Shown in pieces: positions 20,212 to 30,207 of a stretch of 64,000 bases of DNA. Made by a program: the position numbers and the translations under genes. Each line of letters begins with the position of its first letter. The stretch's first letter is position 1. Source of the stretch: Candidatus Heimdallarchaeota archaeon (GTDB taxonomy: Archaea > Asgardarchaeota > Heimdallarchaeia > Heimdallarchaeales > Kariarchaeaceae); assembly GCA_030149205.1 (NCBI GenBank), contig JASBSB010000005.1, positions 1-64,000 on the forward strand. Direction: 5' to 3'. Below the pieces are notes generated by a model. That model was not told where the DNA came from and searched no databases. It saw only the letters and a list, made by a program, of their open reading frames with translations.

Positions 20212-20637
20212 GTGAATGTTATGAGGTACAAAAATATTGTTTTGGTATTGTTTATAATTTCTATCATTACCTTTCTCCCTGGATTCAAACCTAGTCAGAC
20301 CTATTCACTTGTTCCGAGCACTCCCAGATCTATAATTTTTGATGTGACATCACCAACTCTTGAGCTAACGCTGAGTCAAAATTCAGGTGTGTCGATAAAT
20401 CTATCCTATTATTTTGGTGGAAATGTGGTGCAGATCAAGCAGAATCTTAACTTTACAAACTCATTGGTTTTGGACAATCTGTCTCCAGGATTATATTATC
20501 TTCAGATTTTATCAAGTAACCTAAATGAAATTACTATTGGAAATTCTGGTATATATATTGCTCAAATTGGTGTCTTTGTTTTTCTTGGTTTGCTCAACCT
20601 CTATGTCTTTAATAAGGAGCTAAAGATACGATCCTGA
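20212..20637 (+). CDS. Small membrane protein with extracellular beta domain between two TMs, same operon
   Basis: Immediately abuts upstream stop; N- and C-terminal TM helices. Confidence 0.65.
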   Translation: MNVMRYKNIVLVLFIISIITFLPGFKPSQTYSLVPSTPRSIIFDVTSPTLELTLSQNSGVSINLSYYFGGNVVQIKQNLNFTNSLVLDNLSPGLYYLQILSSNLNEITIGNSGIYIAQIGVFVFLGLLNLYVFNKELKIRS

Positions 20638-20789
20638 ATCAATTACAAATTTCCAGATCTTAAGACTGCTTTAATTGAGATTCCTCAACAAATAACAAAA
20701 AGGCTCTAAATTTACAGATGATTTAATTTTGAAGGCAAAATTTCTTTTTTGCCCTGAATTAGAGATTATTATTTGATGGTTGGGAATGC

Positions 20790-21644
20790 TTATCCACGAT
20801 ACTTATAGAACCCTTCTCCAGTCTTTATTCCTAGTTTTCCCTCTTCAACGAGCTTTACAAGTATGTTTGCTGGTTTGTAAGCTTCTCCAAGCTCTCTTTC
20901 CATGGTTCGTTGGCTTGCTAAGGCAACATCCAACCCTACCATATCTGCAAGTGTCAGTGGGCCAGCTGGAAAGTTAGCCCCTAACATAAGTGCCTGATCT
21001 ATATCTTCCTTAGTTGCGACTTCTTCGTCTAAGAGTTTAGCAGCTTCGTTTAGTGAGGGTAATAAGACCCTGTTCACAATAAATCCGGGTGAGTCTTTTG
21101 CAACAATTGGAACTTTTTTGAGTGTTGTCACAAATCCTTTGGCTGACTCTACAACCATATCACTGGTCTCTTTACCCTTGATAACTTCAACTAATCTCAT
21201 AGCAGCTGGTGGATTGAAAAAATGTAACCCTAAAACTCTCTGTGGATTTTTCACAACTTCAGCAATCTTAGAGATAGATAAGGTGCTTGTGTTACTAGCG
21301 AGTATAGTGTTTTCATCTGCAAATTTTGATAGCTCTGAAAACACCTCATGCTTTACATTCATGTCTTCAAAAACTGCCTCAATAACCAGATTAGCCCCTT
21401 TGACAGCCTCTTCTACTGACAATGTAGATTTAATTCTTGAAAATACTTTTTCACCCTCTGCAGGTGTGAGCTTTTTCCTTTCAATTCCGTCCATCAATGC
21501 TTTTCTGATCTTGTCCAACCCAGCATCAAGGAATCTCTGTTCCTTATCCAGAATGGTCACATTAATTCCTGCAACAGCAGACACATAGGCAATTCCAGAT
21601 CCCATTGCACCGGTACCAATAACAACTAGATTTTTGATTTCCAT
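20790..21644 (-). CDS. 3-hydroxyacyl-CoA (3-hydroxybutyryl-CoA) dehydrogenase
   Basis: GTGAMGSGIAYVSAVAGINVTILD, ASNTSTLSI, GLHFFNPPAAMRLVEVI, DSPGFIVNRVL, GxKTGEGFYKY. Confidence 0.95.
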   Translation of the reverse strand: MEIKNLVVIGTGAMGSGIAYVSAVAGINVTILDKEQRFLDAGLDKIRKALMDGIERKKLTPAEGEKVFSRIKSTLSVEEAVKGANLVIEAVFEDMNVKHEVFSELSKFADENTILASNTSTLSISKIAEVVKNPQRVLGLHFFNPPAAMRLVEVIKGKETSDMVVESAKGFVTTLKKVPIVAKDSPGFIVNRVLLPSLNEAAKLLDEEVATKEDIDQALMLGANFPAGPLTLADMVGLDVALASQRTMERELGEAYKPANILVKLVEEGKLGIKTGEGFYKYRG

Positions 21645-21897
21645 GAGGTATGATGTTATCTTCTATTTATTTAACTTAAGAAAACAATCAAAACAAGATT
21701 CTTAAATTCTTATATTTTTTTATCAATTTTAGGGTGTCTATCATACATGGAATCCTGCTATAATACCTTAGATACTAAATAAATAGGCTAATTAAACAGA
21801 ATTTTCTCTCAAATTATCAATACTTTACTCTGATCAAAACTGGTCAGAACACTGTTCTACTCCCTATCTTAATAAACTATCAAGAGGAATAACGAGT

Positions 21898-23562
21898 ATG
21901 CAATCAATAAGAAAGTTCTTTCTCTTTGGAGTCCCCATCAAGCAGATTTCAGTAGTTTTTTTACTGTCTGGATTGTTGATGACTGGAGTAGTTTTCTTAA
22001 CAGATAATAATTTGATTCCTAAATATGCATCACATTATTATCCCGCTCCATATTTTTCAAATGTGATACAGGTCAACAGTGCTTTATACTGGATAGAATT
22101 GAACAGTTCTGGTTCTTTCAATTTGTCGTTTGATCTTCATTCAAGAAATCTACAAAGCAACATTAGCACAGTTTCTAAACTCGTGGGACTGAATACAGGG
22201 ATGATCCTTGCAAATACAACATCAATTAATTTTCAATTCAAATTACTACCGTATGGTGTCAATGCTTTCCTTATTCTAATGCAACAATATCATAATTATG
22301 ACTCATTTCGTAGTTTTGTTTATCCAACAGAGACTCCATATTCAATGGATATTCTGCCAGTTCATATACTAAGTTCTGGAGATTTAAATTTTGGAACGCT
22401 GACCTTAATCAACAAAACACGGTCCCTTCAATTTAATCTATTTTCAAACTTCAATAATTATTTGAATAAAGAGATACTTCTGACCTTTAGTAATGGTTCT
22501 GAACCAAGAACTCATTATATGTTCACGTCATCATTATTTCAAAAAATATTAAGTACCTCAACTGAAGGGTCTGTGTATTTACCACCTTTTGAAATCGCCA
22601 CAAAGCTATCAACACAGTTTATTCAATTAGATTCTTTTATTCAAAAAGAGGCACATGTTTCAAATATCTCAAAAATTTCATCAATCAATCTTATAGATGC
22701 TAGAGTAAAATTAATCGATAGCTACGGAAGAATCCATTTCTTCGGGCAAGGAATAATTAAAGATGAAACTGAGGGAACTTTGGCAGCATTAAATGTGCCA
22801 GATTATGCTGTATTAATTCCCAGTACAAATAATGTTCAGTATTGGCAATTGCTACCAAATTTTTTCAAGTCTGTAAATTATAACAATTTCTATCCTAGAA
22901 CAGTCTCACTTTTTCAGCTAAATTCAAGTATAATGGTATCTTTTATATCTCCAGATGTAAATGGTTTTTACAACAATTTGAGGTTCTGGGAGAAATCCTC
23001 TACTTACAATTACACTCAATACATGGATTATTCGAAGTCAAATAGTTTCCAAATTTCCTTCTTTGATCCTCTAAATATTACACACTCAATGAATATTTCA
23101 TTTACAGGGAATCGGACAACTTTTCCTCGGTTAAGTTCTTCTCATGTGATTCTAAGGGATATTTATAATACCCAAACCTTTCATTCTTTTGCGTATTCTT
23201 ACTATTTACTATCATCAATCCCTGGAAATTCAGAGACTCAATTCTACTTAACCATTAAATTAAACAAGGAAAACAGCTCATACGTCCCGATAACTGATTC
23301 TGTTACCCAGAACAAGGTTTTAACACTTGTTCGATTCAATGTATCTAAAAATTATCAAACAGGTCCCATAGTAACGAGAGACATATTGTATACACCTAAA
23401 ACAACTAATTCTTCATCTCAGCTCCGTCATTCCGGTGGAATAAACATTGGTAGTTTATTTCTAATTGCAAAAAATAATAAATCTCTCATTTTAATATACT
23501 TTGATTATTCCTCTGAGGGAAGTTCCATGGCTATGATAGTAATTTGGGGGATTAAAACCTGA
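21898..23562 (+). CDS. Membrane-anchored surface protein of unknown function
   Basis: 554 aa, N-terminal TM/signal, Asn/Ser-rich beta-type ectodomain. Confidence 0.65.
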   Translation: MQSIRKFFLFGVPIKQISVVFLLSGLLMTGVVFLTDNNLIPKYASHYYPAPYFSNVIQVNSALYWIELNSSGSFNLSFDLHSRNLQSNISTVSKLVGLNTGMILANTTSINFQFKLLPYGVNAFLILMQQYHNYDSFRSFVYPTETPYSMDILPVHILSSGDLNFGTLTLINKTRSLQFNLFSNFNNYLNKEILLTFSNGSEPRTHYMFTSSLFQKILSTSTEGSVYLPPFEIATKLSTQFIQLDSFIQKEAHVSNISKISSINLIDARVKLIDSYGRIHFFGQGIIKDETEGTLAALNVPDYAVLIPSTNNVQYWQLLPNFFKSVNYNNFYPRTVSLFQLNSSIMVSFISPDVNGFYNNLRFWEKSSTYNYTQYMDYSKSNSFQISFFDPLNITHSMNISFTGNRTTFPRLSSSHVILRDIYNTQTFHSFAYSYYLLSSIPGNSETQFYLTIKLNKENSSYVPITDSVTQNKVLTLVRFNVSKNYQTGPIVTRDILYTPKTTNSSSQLRHSGGINIGSLFLIAKNNKSLILIYFDYSSEGSSMAMIVIWGIKT

Positions 23563-23636
23563 AAATAGATAAACCTAAAGTACAGAATATAGCTACTTCT
23601 AAGGACGACCTATATCCTGATGAGCAAAACTTACCT

Positions 23637-24074
23637 GTGATTCAAAAGGATGTGAGAGGTAAAACGCTTGAGGTTTATTATTTCTTAACATCACATCCTG
23701 ATACAGAATTTGGTGTTAGAGAAATCCAACGGGAATTGAACTACTCCTCACCATCTGTGGCATCTTACCATCTGTCAAGATTGTATAACTTCCATTTAGT
23801 TGAAAAAAATGAGAACGGGAGATACTTTGTCAAGAAGAAGGATCCATTGGTTCTCGGTGAGCTTGCAGATCATATCCGGGTTGCAGAATGGTCTATTCCT
23901 ACTTTGGTTGTGTATGTGTTTTTTGGCGTTTTTGCTATTTTAATAGCAATAGCGTTTTTTGTGGTTAAGATGCCCAATGAATCCTGGTTCGTATTTGTGT
24001 TATTCTACAACCTGATTTTCATTTTTTGGGTTATTCGTGACGTAATGAGGTACTACAAGAAAATAGAACAGTGA
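23637..24074 (+). CDS. Membrane-bound winged-helix transcriptional regulator (wHTH plus two TMs)
   Basis: VREIQRELNYSSPSVASYHLSRLYNFHLVEKNENGRYFVKK followed by two TM helices; GTG start (frame is open upstream to about 23556). Confidence 0.75.
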   Translation: MIQKDVRGKTLEVYYFLTSHPDTEFGVREIQRELNYSSPSVASYHLSRLYNFHLVEKNENGRYFVKKKDPLVLGELADHIRVAEWSIPTLVVYVFFGVFAILIAIAFFVVKMPNESWFVFVLFYNLIFIFWVIRDVMRYYKKIEQ

Positions 24075-24171
24075 AAATGTAGGGGTTATCTTTTATTCTA
24101 TTACAAAATTAGATACATTATCATCTTATAATCTGAAAACGATTTTATATCAGTAATACTTTACAAATGTA

Positions 24172-25269
24172 GTGGAATGGCAGGAATTTAATCTGGGAGT
24201 CTATAATCTTATAAATGGAGAAATTGCCCCAAATTCTCTGCTCCAGAAACTAATAGAGTCATTCTCTAAGACATATTCAATTAAAGATGTCTTGATTGTT
24301 AAGGATAACAAGAACTCCATCACTGTGTTCAGTGGAAAGTATCCTCATTGGCAGGATATTTACAATTTTGGTGTAACCTACAAGGATATTTATTCAACCC
24401 TATCAGAGTTCTCCTTACTTACCAATGAATCTCATGAGGGTATCAAATTTTATACTGAGAGAAGAGTGTTTAAGCTGGTAAACAGATATTATCAACCTCT
24501 TCTAAAAACCGAGAAAACGACCTTATCTGAGGAGTACATTATTCTTGCAGTTTTAGGGTCTCAAGATTCAGTCATTCAACTTCTTCCCACCTCAGAAAAA
24601 TCCCTTGGACTGATAACCATACTTCAGATAATTTCTGTGTACCAACAAAATTTAATCCTAAAAGACCTGTTAAATTATTTTGCTAACGAGTTAATTGATG
24701 CCTATAAAGTTATTCCGTTTCATCTTCGCGAGGTTGACAAATCAAGAATTACACCCGAACAGATGGATGAGATTATTCCTGTCGCATATACAGCCTATTT
24801 TAATGAACAACTTGGCCCCACTGCCTTTGTTTCCTCTCCCAGAAATTACAATATGGTCAATCTTTCGCGTCAGCTTGTCTCAAGTTACACAGTTATAGAT
24901 TTTGATTTTGTCATTGAGGCGGAGTTCATATTAAACACCAGTCAGCAGGTTGTTCCAGAGAAAGGAGAGTTTCTCTCCTTGTTCTTTGTAAGGGATACAT
25001 CTGAGGCTAGGGCAGGAAAAGAACTTCATTCAATGAACGTGATTATCAATGAAAAATACAACTTTCAACTGTTACAGACAATGCCCCTGATAAAAGCAAA
25101 CCTTATGGTTTTTGGGAAGCATTATAAGCAGATGATATCTGAATTACCCACATTAATAGATAAACTTGACAAAGGTGAGAAAGAAACACTAAAGTCTCGG
25201 ATTTCAGATTTATTGTTTGAGCTACGAAGGGACCTTGCAACACATATAATTAAAATAATTGAAGGTTAA
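24172..25269 (+). CDS. Conserved-looking hypothetical cytosolic protein, possible sensor/longin-like domains
   Basis: 365 aa uninterrupted ORF, GTG start; stop overlaps the convergent gene. Confidence 0.6.
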   Translation: MEWQEFNLGVYNLINGEIAPNSLLQKLIESFSKTYSIKDVLIVKDNKNSITVFSGKYPHWQDIYNFGVTYKDIYSTLSEFSLLTNESHEGIKFYTERRVFKLVNRYYQPLLKTEKTTLSEEYIILAVLGSQDSVIQLLPTSEKSLGLITILQIISVYQQNLILKDLLNYFANELIDAYKVIPFHLREVDKSRITPEQMDEIIPVAYTAYFNEQLGPTAFVSSPRNYNMVNLSRQLVSSYTVIDFDFVIEAEFILNTSQQVVPEKGEFLSLFFVRDTSEARAGKELHSMNVIINEKYNFQLLQTMPLIKANLMVFGKHYKQMISELPTLIDKLDKGEKETLKSRISDLLFELRRDLATHIIKIIEG

Positions 25270-25817
25270 AACTCTAAATCATCCCAAAGGTCTTTATTTT
25301 TTTGTCTGCGCTTTTTGCGGTCTTCAAGAACAGTTTCAACCTTTTCTTTTGGAACCTCATTAAACTCAAGATCACCCAGATCGAGTGCTTCCTCTAAAGT
25401 GAGATTCTCTGTAGACCCTTTCTGTTCTTTTCTCTTCTTTCGCCTCTTAAAAACTCCTCTTATCCCGCTTGGTTCTTCCTTTGTGTCTCTTTTACTCTTC
25501 TCTTTCGGTTTTTTAAAGGTGCCAGTTAGTTCTGCCTGTGGTGTTGATGGTAAATCTGTCTGTTCATCACCATCTCTAAATATATCTGCTGTGGCACCTG
25601 GTGCATACATGTCAAGGGAGTTAATAATTTCTTTTGCTAACAGCTTTAAAGTTGGATTAAGGCTTGTTTGGTTTTGGGCAAAGTGGGTTTTAACCTCATT
25701 CAAAAAATGGATACCTGTATCAAAATCTCTAGATACAAAGCCAGATATTGCCTGTATTATGAAAAGCCTCATCATTTTATCAACAATCGATCTGTCTCCA
25801 GCTTTCTGATTATACAT
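25266..25817 (-). CDS. Hypothetical protein, helical N-terminus and charged C-terminus
   Basis: 183 aa ORF; antisense ORF 25315-25809 is less plausible. Confidence 0.6.
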   Translation of the reverse strand: MYNQKAGDRSIVDKMMRLFIIQAISGFVSRDFDTGIHFLNEVKTHFAQNQTSLNPTLKLLAKEIINSLDMYAPGATADIFRDGDEQTDLPSTPQAELTGTFKKPKEKSKRDTKEEPSGIRGVFKRRKKRKEQKGSTENLTLEEALDLGDLEFNEVPKEKVETVLEDRKKRRQKNKDLWDDLEF

Positions 25818-25954
25818 TTAGTCACTTCCTTGTTTAGGTATATAGTGGACTTATTTAAATCTTCCATTAGAAAGTTTTGAAGATTCAGTTAAAAATTAAA
25901 TAATTCTTGACCTTGAGAATACGATTTATAATTATTGATTTTTGGACTATCTTC

Positions 25955-26905
25955 ATGAGAATCGTTATTGCACTGGGAGGAAATATGATTGTCGAGGGCA
26001 AAAGTACTGGTACGTATCAAGAGCAGAAAGCTAAGTTAGAAAAGAGTGCAAAAGTTATAGTTGATCTTCTCAAGATGGGACATGATCTGATCTTAACTCA
26101 TGGAAATGGCCCACAGGTGGGTAATTTGCTTCTACAACAGGCAAGCATTTCTACTGTTCCAGCATTACCCCTTAGAATTTTAGGAGCAATGACGCAGGCA
26201 CAAATTGGAGTTATGCTTGAATTGGCTCTCAAAAATGAGCTATTAAACTCAAAGGATGCGAATTTATCAGAAAAAGAGGTAATTGTGGTACCAACTTCAG
26301 TCCTGGTCAATTCTGACGACCCTAGCTTTCAGGATCCCACCAAACCTATTGGACCTTTCTTTGATGAGAATCAATTCACAAAAATCAAGATCGGTGAGGA
26401 TGAGATATATAAGACCTTTAATTTAGGATACAGACGTGTTGTTCCCTCTCCAGACCCAGTTGATATTATTGAGAGGCAGTTGATCGAAAGTTTATCTAAA
26501 GCAGGAAATCTGGTAATTGCTGTTGGAGGTGGGGGAACCCCTGTAGTTAGCAAAAAAGGAAAACTTGAACCTGTAGATGCAGTAATTGATAAGGATAGAG
26601 CCTCAAGCCTTCTGGCAAGAGAGATCCATGCTGATGGTTTATTGATATTGACGAATGTTGATGGGGTTTACAAAAGATTTGGGTCTGCTGAACAAAAACT
26701 GATCTCAAAACTAGATAGAATGATTGTTGATGACTTAGAAAAGGATGGGGAGCTGCAATCTGGAACAATTAAACCTAAAGTTTATGCCTGCCAAACCTTT
26801 GTTGAAAATGGGGGGAAATTTGCAATTATCACATCTCCTGACAAAGCTCTAAAAGCCTTAACCGGTAAAGCTGGGACGATTTATGGTACACCAATAGAAA
26901 TTTGA
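25955..26905 (+). CDS. arcC: Carbamate kinase
   Basis: MRIVIALGGNMI, LTHGNGPQVGNLLLQQ, VVPSPDPVDI, AVGGGGTPV, LTNVDGVYKRFG; start moved to ATG 25955. Confidence 0.93.
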   Translation: MRIVIALGGNMIVEGKSTGTYQEQKAKLEKSAKVIVDLLKMGHDLILTHGNGPQVGNLLLQQASISTVPALPLRILGAMTQAQIGVMLELALKNELLNSKDANLSEKEVIVVPTSVLVNSDDPSFQDPTKPIGPFFDENQFTKIKIGEDEIYKTFNLGYRRVVPSPDPVDIIERQLIESLSKAGNLVIAVGGGGTPVVSKKGKLEPVDAVIDKDRASSLLAREIHADGLLILTNVDGVYKRFGSAEQKLISKLDRMIVDDLEKDGELQSGTIKPKVYACQTFVENGGKFAIITSPDKALKALTGKAGTIYGTPIEI

Positions 26906-27063
26906 GATCAGAGTACTCATCTTACAATTAGGGTAATTCTATTGAATTAAAATTAAAGATTATGGGTTTTTGCAAAACCCTTCAACAATACCTCAGGTAT
27001 AATCTACAACTAGAACAGTCTAAAATCCGAACAATTTTAAAATATGACAATATATCTCTATTT

Positions 27064-27480
27064 ATGCTTTTGAATGACTCAGAAATCAAAAAATTATTAG
27101 AAGAAGCCGAAGTTGTTGCTGTTTACGGTTGCTCTACTAATCCATCAAAACCATCTCACGAGGTTCCAGAATTCCTACAAAACAAGGGGTATAAAATAAT
27201 TCCAATGAATCCTAAGGCTGAAAATATACTAGGAGAAAAAGTAATACGACAACTTAAGGATCTTCCTAAGGATGTTGATATTATTGATGTCTTTAGACCA
27301 AGTGAAGAAGCTAAAGAAGTTGTACGAGAGATAGTGAGCCTTGGTTTAAAACCAAAAGCTATTTGGTTGCAGCTTGGTATAAAGCATCCTGAAGCTGAAA
27401 AACTGGCCAATGATGCTAACATCCCAATTATTATGGATAAATGTATGAAAATTGAGTATAACAAACATTTCACCAAGTAA
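27064..27480 (+). CDS. CoA-binding domain protein (YccU/succinyl-CoA ligase-like Rossmann fold)
   Basis: VVAVYGCSTNPSKPSHEVPEFLQNKGYKIIPMNPKAENILGEK; VDIIDVFRPSEE; IWLQLGIKHPEAEKLA. Confidence 0.85.
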   Translation: MLLNDSEIKKLLEEAEVVAVYGCSTNPSKPSHEVPEFLQNKGYKIIPMNPKAENILGEKVIRQLKDLPKDVDIIDVFRPSEEAKEVVREIVSLGLKPKAIWLQLGIKHPEAEKLANDANIPIIMDKCMKIEYNKHFTK

Positions 27481-27526
27481 TTCACACAGACAAAGTATTT
27501 ATTAAAATTCAAATCTACCGTTTCAT

Positions 27527-28258
27527 GTGTTCAATCTCTTTCGACCAAATCTTCCAGAAAGAAAATACAAAAAATACACCAAAGAAGAACTAGAATTAAG
27601 AAAAAGTTGGATTGAAAGACGGGGAAATCAGAAACTTATTGTGTTACATACCTACCATTCCATCGTAGATTCTTTGGTACCAATCCTGATTACTGGATTC
27701 TTAATGAGTTCAGTGGTAGGAGTGATCGTCGCATATTTCGCAAGAAATCTTACAGCAGTCTTTATTTCAATGCTTATTGTCTTTATCATCATAACTTCAC
27801 TAAGAAACAAAGAATTTTCACTTATTGAATTTGACTTAAATGATAATATCTTTTATTACAAGGGGATTATTGAAATTGGTGGTGAACCACGCTTTACGGA
27901 TTATCTGGGACCATTAGAAGCAGTCGAAGGGGTCGAAATTATTCGTACTGGAAAAATCCGCAAGAATTGGGAAACAAGATTTATTACGTCCTCTGGCTAT
28001 TTGAGGCTTCCTTGGCCACTACCCACAGAAGTTGTCACATATTTAAACAATAAAAAAATTCTAACTGAAGCTTTCACAATACCTGATGAGCCCATTGAAA
28101 AAAAATATGGACGTGAAATTTTCTACAGAAACATTATAGATAGAACTGAGTTCTACAAAGAATTGAGAGCTTTAAAGGAAAAGGAAAAGGGACTCCGAAT
28201 GCAAGAAAGAATAGAGAAAGGAAAGATAGATGATAATTCACCATCTCCAGAAGAATAG
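27527..28258 (+). CDS. Membrane protein, PH-like/unknown
   Basis: Two TMs followed by a soluble domain; GTG start. Confidence 0.6.
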   Translation: MFNLFRPNLPERKYKKYTKEELELRKSWIERRGNQKLIVLHTYHSIVDSLVPILITGFLMSSVVGVIVAYFARNLTAVFISMLIVFIIITSLRNKEFSLIEFDLNDNIFYYKGIIEIGGEPRFTDYLGPLEAVEGVEIIRTGKIRKNWETRFITSSGYLRLPWPLPTEVVTYLNNKKILTEAFTIPDEPIEKKYGREIFYRNIIDRTEFYKELRALKEKEKGLRMQERIEKGKIDDNSPSPEE

Positions 28259-28396
28259 GTCATAAATCAGAATCCCTTTCAATAAAATTCTATTTCTTGT
28301 GCGTTTCAGACTTTTGAATCGAATAATTTTAGTCTAACGCGTAGTATCATGGTTTTTATGATAAATCTAAAAAAGAATATTTTATGAAGATAGAAT

Positions 28397-29182
28397 ATGA
28401 AGATTGTTGTACTTCTAAAAGCAGTGCCAGACACAGAAACGAGATTCAAAATTCGTGAGGATGAGACTGACGTAGTATATGATGATTCTATAGAATGGAT
28501 TGCATCCCCATACGATGAATATGGGTTGGAAGCAGGCATTCAGTTCAAGGAGAAACTAGATGGCACTGAACTGACCATATTGACTCTGGGCAAAGGTAAT
28601 GAGAGTCAAGTGATTAGAAAAGCATTGGCAATGGGAGCTGACAAGGCTTCCTTGATAAACAACGAGGATCTTGCTAGCAGCGACCCACTGGGAGTTGCAA
28701 AGGTACTAGCAAAGGAGCTTGAAGAGCTGAAACCAGATCTGATAATAGCAGGTAGGTTAGCCACTGATTCATCAGATAGCTTTGTAGGACCAGCACTCGC
28801 TGAAATAATGAAATACAGTTTGGTTTCAGAAGTATCAACTATCGAAAATTTTGATGAATCTCATCTTGTTGTACTGAGGGACGCGACAGGCAGAAAAGAG
28901 AAGTTTGAAGTCAAGCTCCCCGCATTAATTACCACAGATAAGGGTTTAAACGAGCCTAGATATCCCAAACTTCCAGATATTATGAAAGCAAAAAGAAAAC
29001 CACTTGATGAGAAAGACTTAGCTGAGTTGAGTGCAATTTCAGGAGTTGCAAATCGCAAAGTAAAACAAGTAAAGGTAGCATTTCCACCGAAGAAACAGGG
29101 TGGAGAGATATTTACTGGAGACCTCGATGAAGCTGTTGATAAACTTGTAAAGGCGTTACATGATAAGGAGAAGGTGTTTTAA
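28397..29182 (+). CDS. etfB: Electron transfer flavoprotein beta subunit
   Basis: KIVVLLKAVPDTETRFKI, DEYGLEAGIQFKE, LGKGNESQVIRKALAMGADKA, AGRLATDSSDSFVGPALAE. Confidence 0.95.
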   Translation: MKIVVLLKAVPDTETRFKIREDETDVVYDDSIEWIASPYDEYGLEAGIQFKEKLDGTELTILTLGKGNESQVIRKALAMGADKASLINNEDLASSDPLGVAKVLAKELEELKPDLIIAGRLATDSSDSFVGPALAEIMKYSLVSEVSTIENFDESHLVVLRDATGRKEKFEVKLPALITTDKGLNEPRYPKLPDIMKAKRKPLDEKDLAELSAISGVANRKVKQVKVAFPPKKQGGEIFTGDLDEAVDKLVKALHDKEKVF

Positions 29183-30129
29183 TGAAAATCGTCATATTTT
29201 TAGAAAGTTATAACGGAAAGCTGGTCAAGGCAGCCAAAGAAGCAATTTCAGTTGCAGATAAAATTGATTCAGGTGCTGAGAAGATAGGGGTACTTTTGGG
29301 TACTGATTTAGATTCTATAGCAAATGATCTTAAGAATTATGGTCTGAAGGAAGTTTACAAAGGTGAGGGTGGTGAATATGCAACTTATCATTCCAGTATC
29401 TATGCCAAAGCCATTAAATCAGTAGATGCTGATTATTATGTAATTCCTGGAACTGTCTGGGGTAGAGAAATCGGTCCAAGATTAACTGTCATGCTAGATT
29501 CATCATTTGCTGGAGATGTCACCGAAGTATTAGACAGTACCAAATTTGTAAGATCAATACACGGAAACAAAGTTCTTTCAACCGTAGAGGTTTCTGGTCA
29601 AACTGTTGTAACAGTCAGACCTGGAGTCTTTGACTTACCATCAGAAACACCCTCTGAATATGAGCTAAAAACACTTGAAGGACATAAGGAAGACCATGAT
29701 GAAAATGTTTCACTTGTTGAAGTTTTAGCCGCTGAGAGTGGTAAAATTGAGCTTACTGAGGCAGACATCATAGTCTCTGGGGGTAGAGGTGTTAAAGGCC
29801 CCGAAAACTTTCATTTGATTGAAGAATTAGCTGGTCTGTTAGGTGCCGCAGTGGGTGCATCTCGAGCTGTTGTTGATGCAGGGTGGAGACCACACTCAGA
29901 GCAAGTTGGTCAAACTGGTAAGTTTGTCAGTCCAAAACTTTACATGGCTGTGGGAATCTCAGGTGCAATTCAACATTTAGCAGGAATGTCAACCTCTGAT
30001 ATTATTGTAGCAATTAACAAAGACGAAGAGGCACCTATTTTCAAGGTTTCAGATTATGGCATTGTAGGTGACCTCTTTGTGGTAGTTCCTAAACTTATGG
30101 AAAAAATAAAGGAAGTCAAAAATCAATAA
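29182..30129 (+). CDS. etfA: Electron transfer flavoprotein alpha subunit
   Basis: C-terminal FAD domain IVSGGRGVKGPENFHLIEELAGLLGAAVGASRAVVDAGWRPHSEQVGQTGKFVSPKLYMAVGISGAIQHLAGM; overlaps etfB by 1 bp. Confidence 0.96.
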   Translation: MKIVIFLESYNGKLVKAAKEAISVADKIDSGAEKIGVLLGTDLDSIANDLKNYGLKEVYKGEGGEYATYHSSIYAKAIKSVDADYYVIPGTVWGREIGPRLTVMLDSSFAGDVTEVLDSTKFVRSIHGNKVLSTVEVSGQTVVTVRPGVFDLPSETPSEYELKTLEGHKEDHDENVSLVEVLAAESGKIELTEADIIVSGGRGVKGPENFHLIEELAGLLGAAVGASRAVVDAGWRPHSEQVGQTGKFVSPKLYMAVGISGAIQHLAGMSTSDIIVAINKDEEAPIFKVSDYGIVGDLFVVVPKLMEKIKEVKNQ

Positions 30130-30173
30130 ATAATCTCTAAGAAACTAAAGTCTTCATCTGATATTTTACGGAA

Positions 30174-30182
30174 TATATAAAA
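30174..30182 (+). promoter_or_regulatory. TATA box of the tRNA gene (TATATAAAA)
   Basis: Centred about 30 bp upstream of the mature 5' end at 30208. Confidence 0.5.
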
Positions 30183-30207
30183 ATTAGAAATTAATCTTAG
30201 AATTATA

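Noticed and set aside
21118-21588. 156-aa plus-strand ORF
   Set aside because: Antisense to 3-hydroxyacyl-CoA dehydrogenase; Ser-rich mirror translation.
25315-25809. 164-aa plus-strand ORF
   Set aside because: Overlaps the 183-aa minus-strand ORF almost entirely; Ser/Phe-rich composition typical of the antisense of a Lys/Glu-rich gene.
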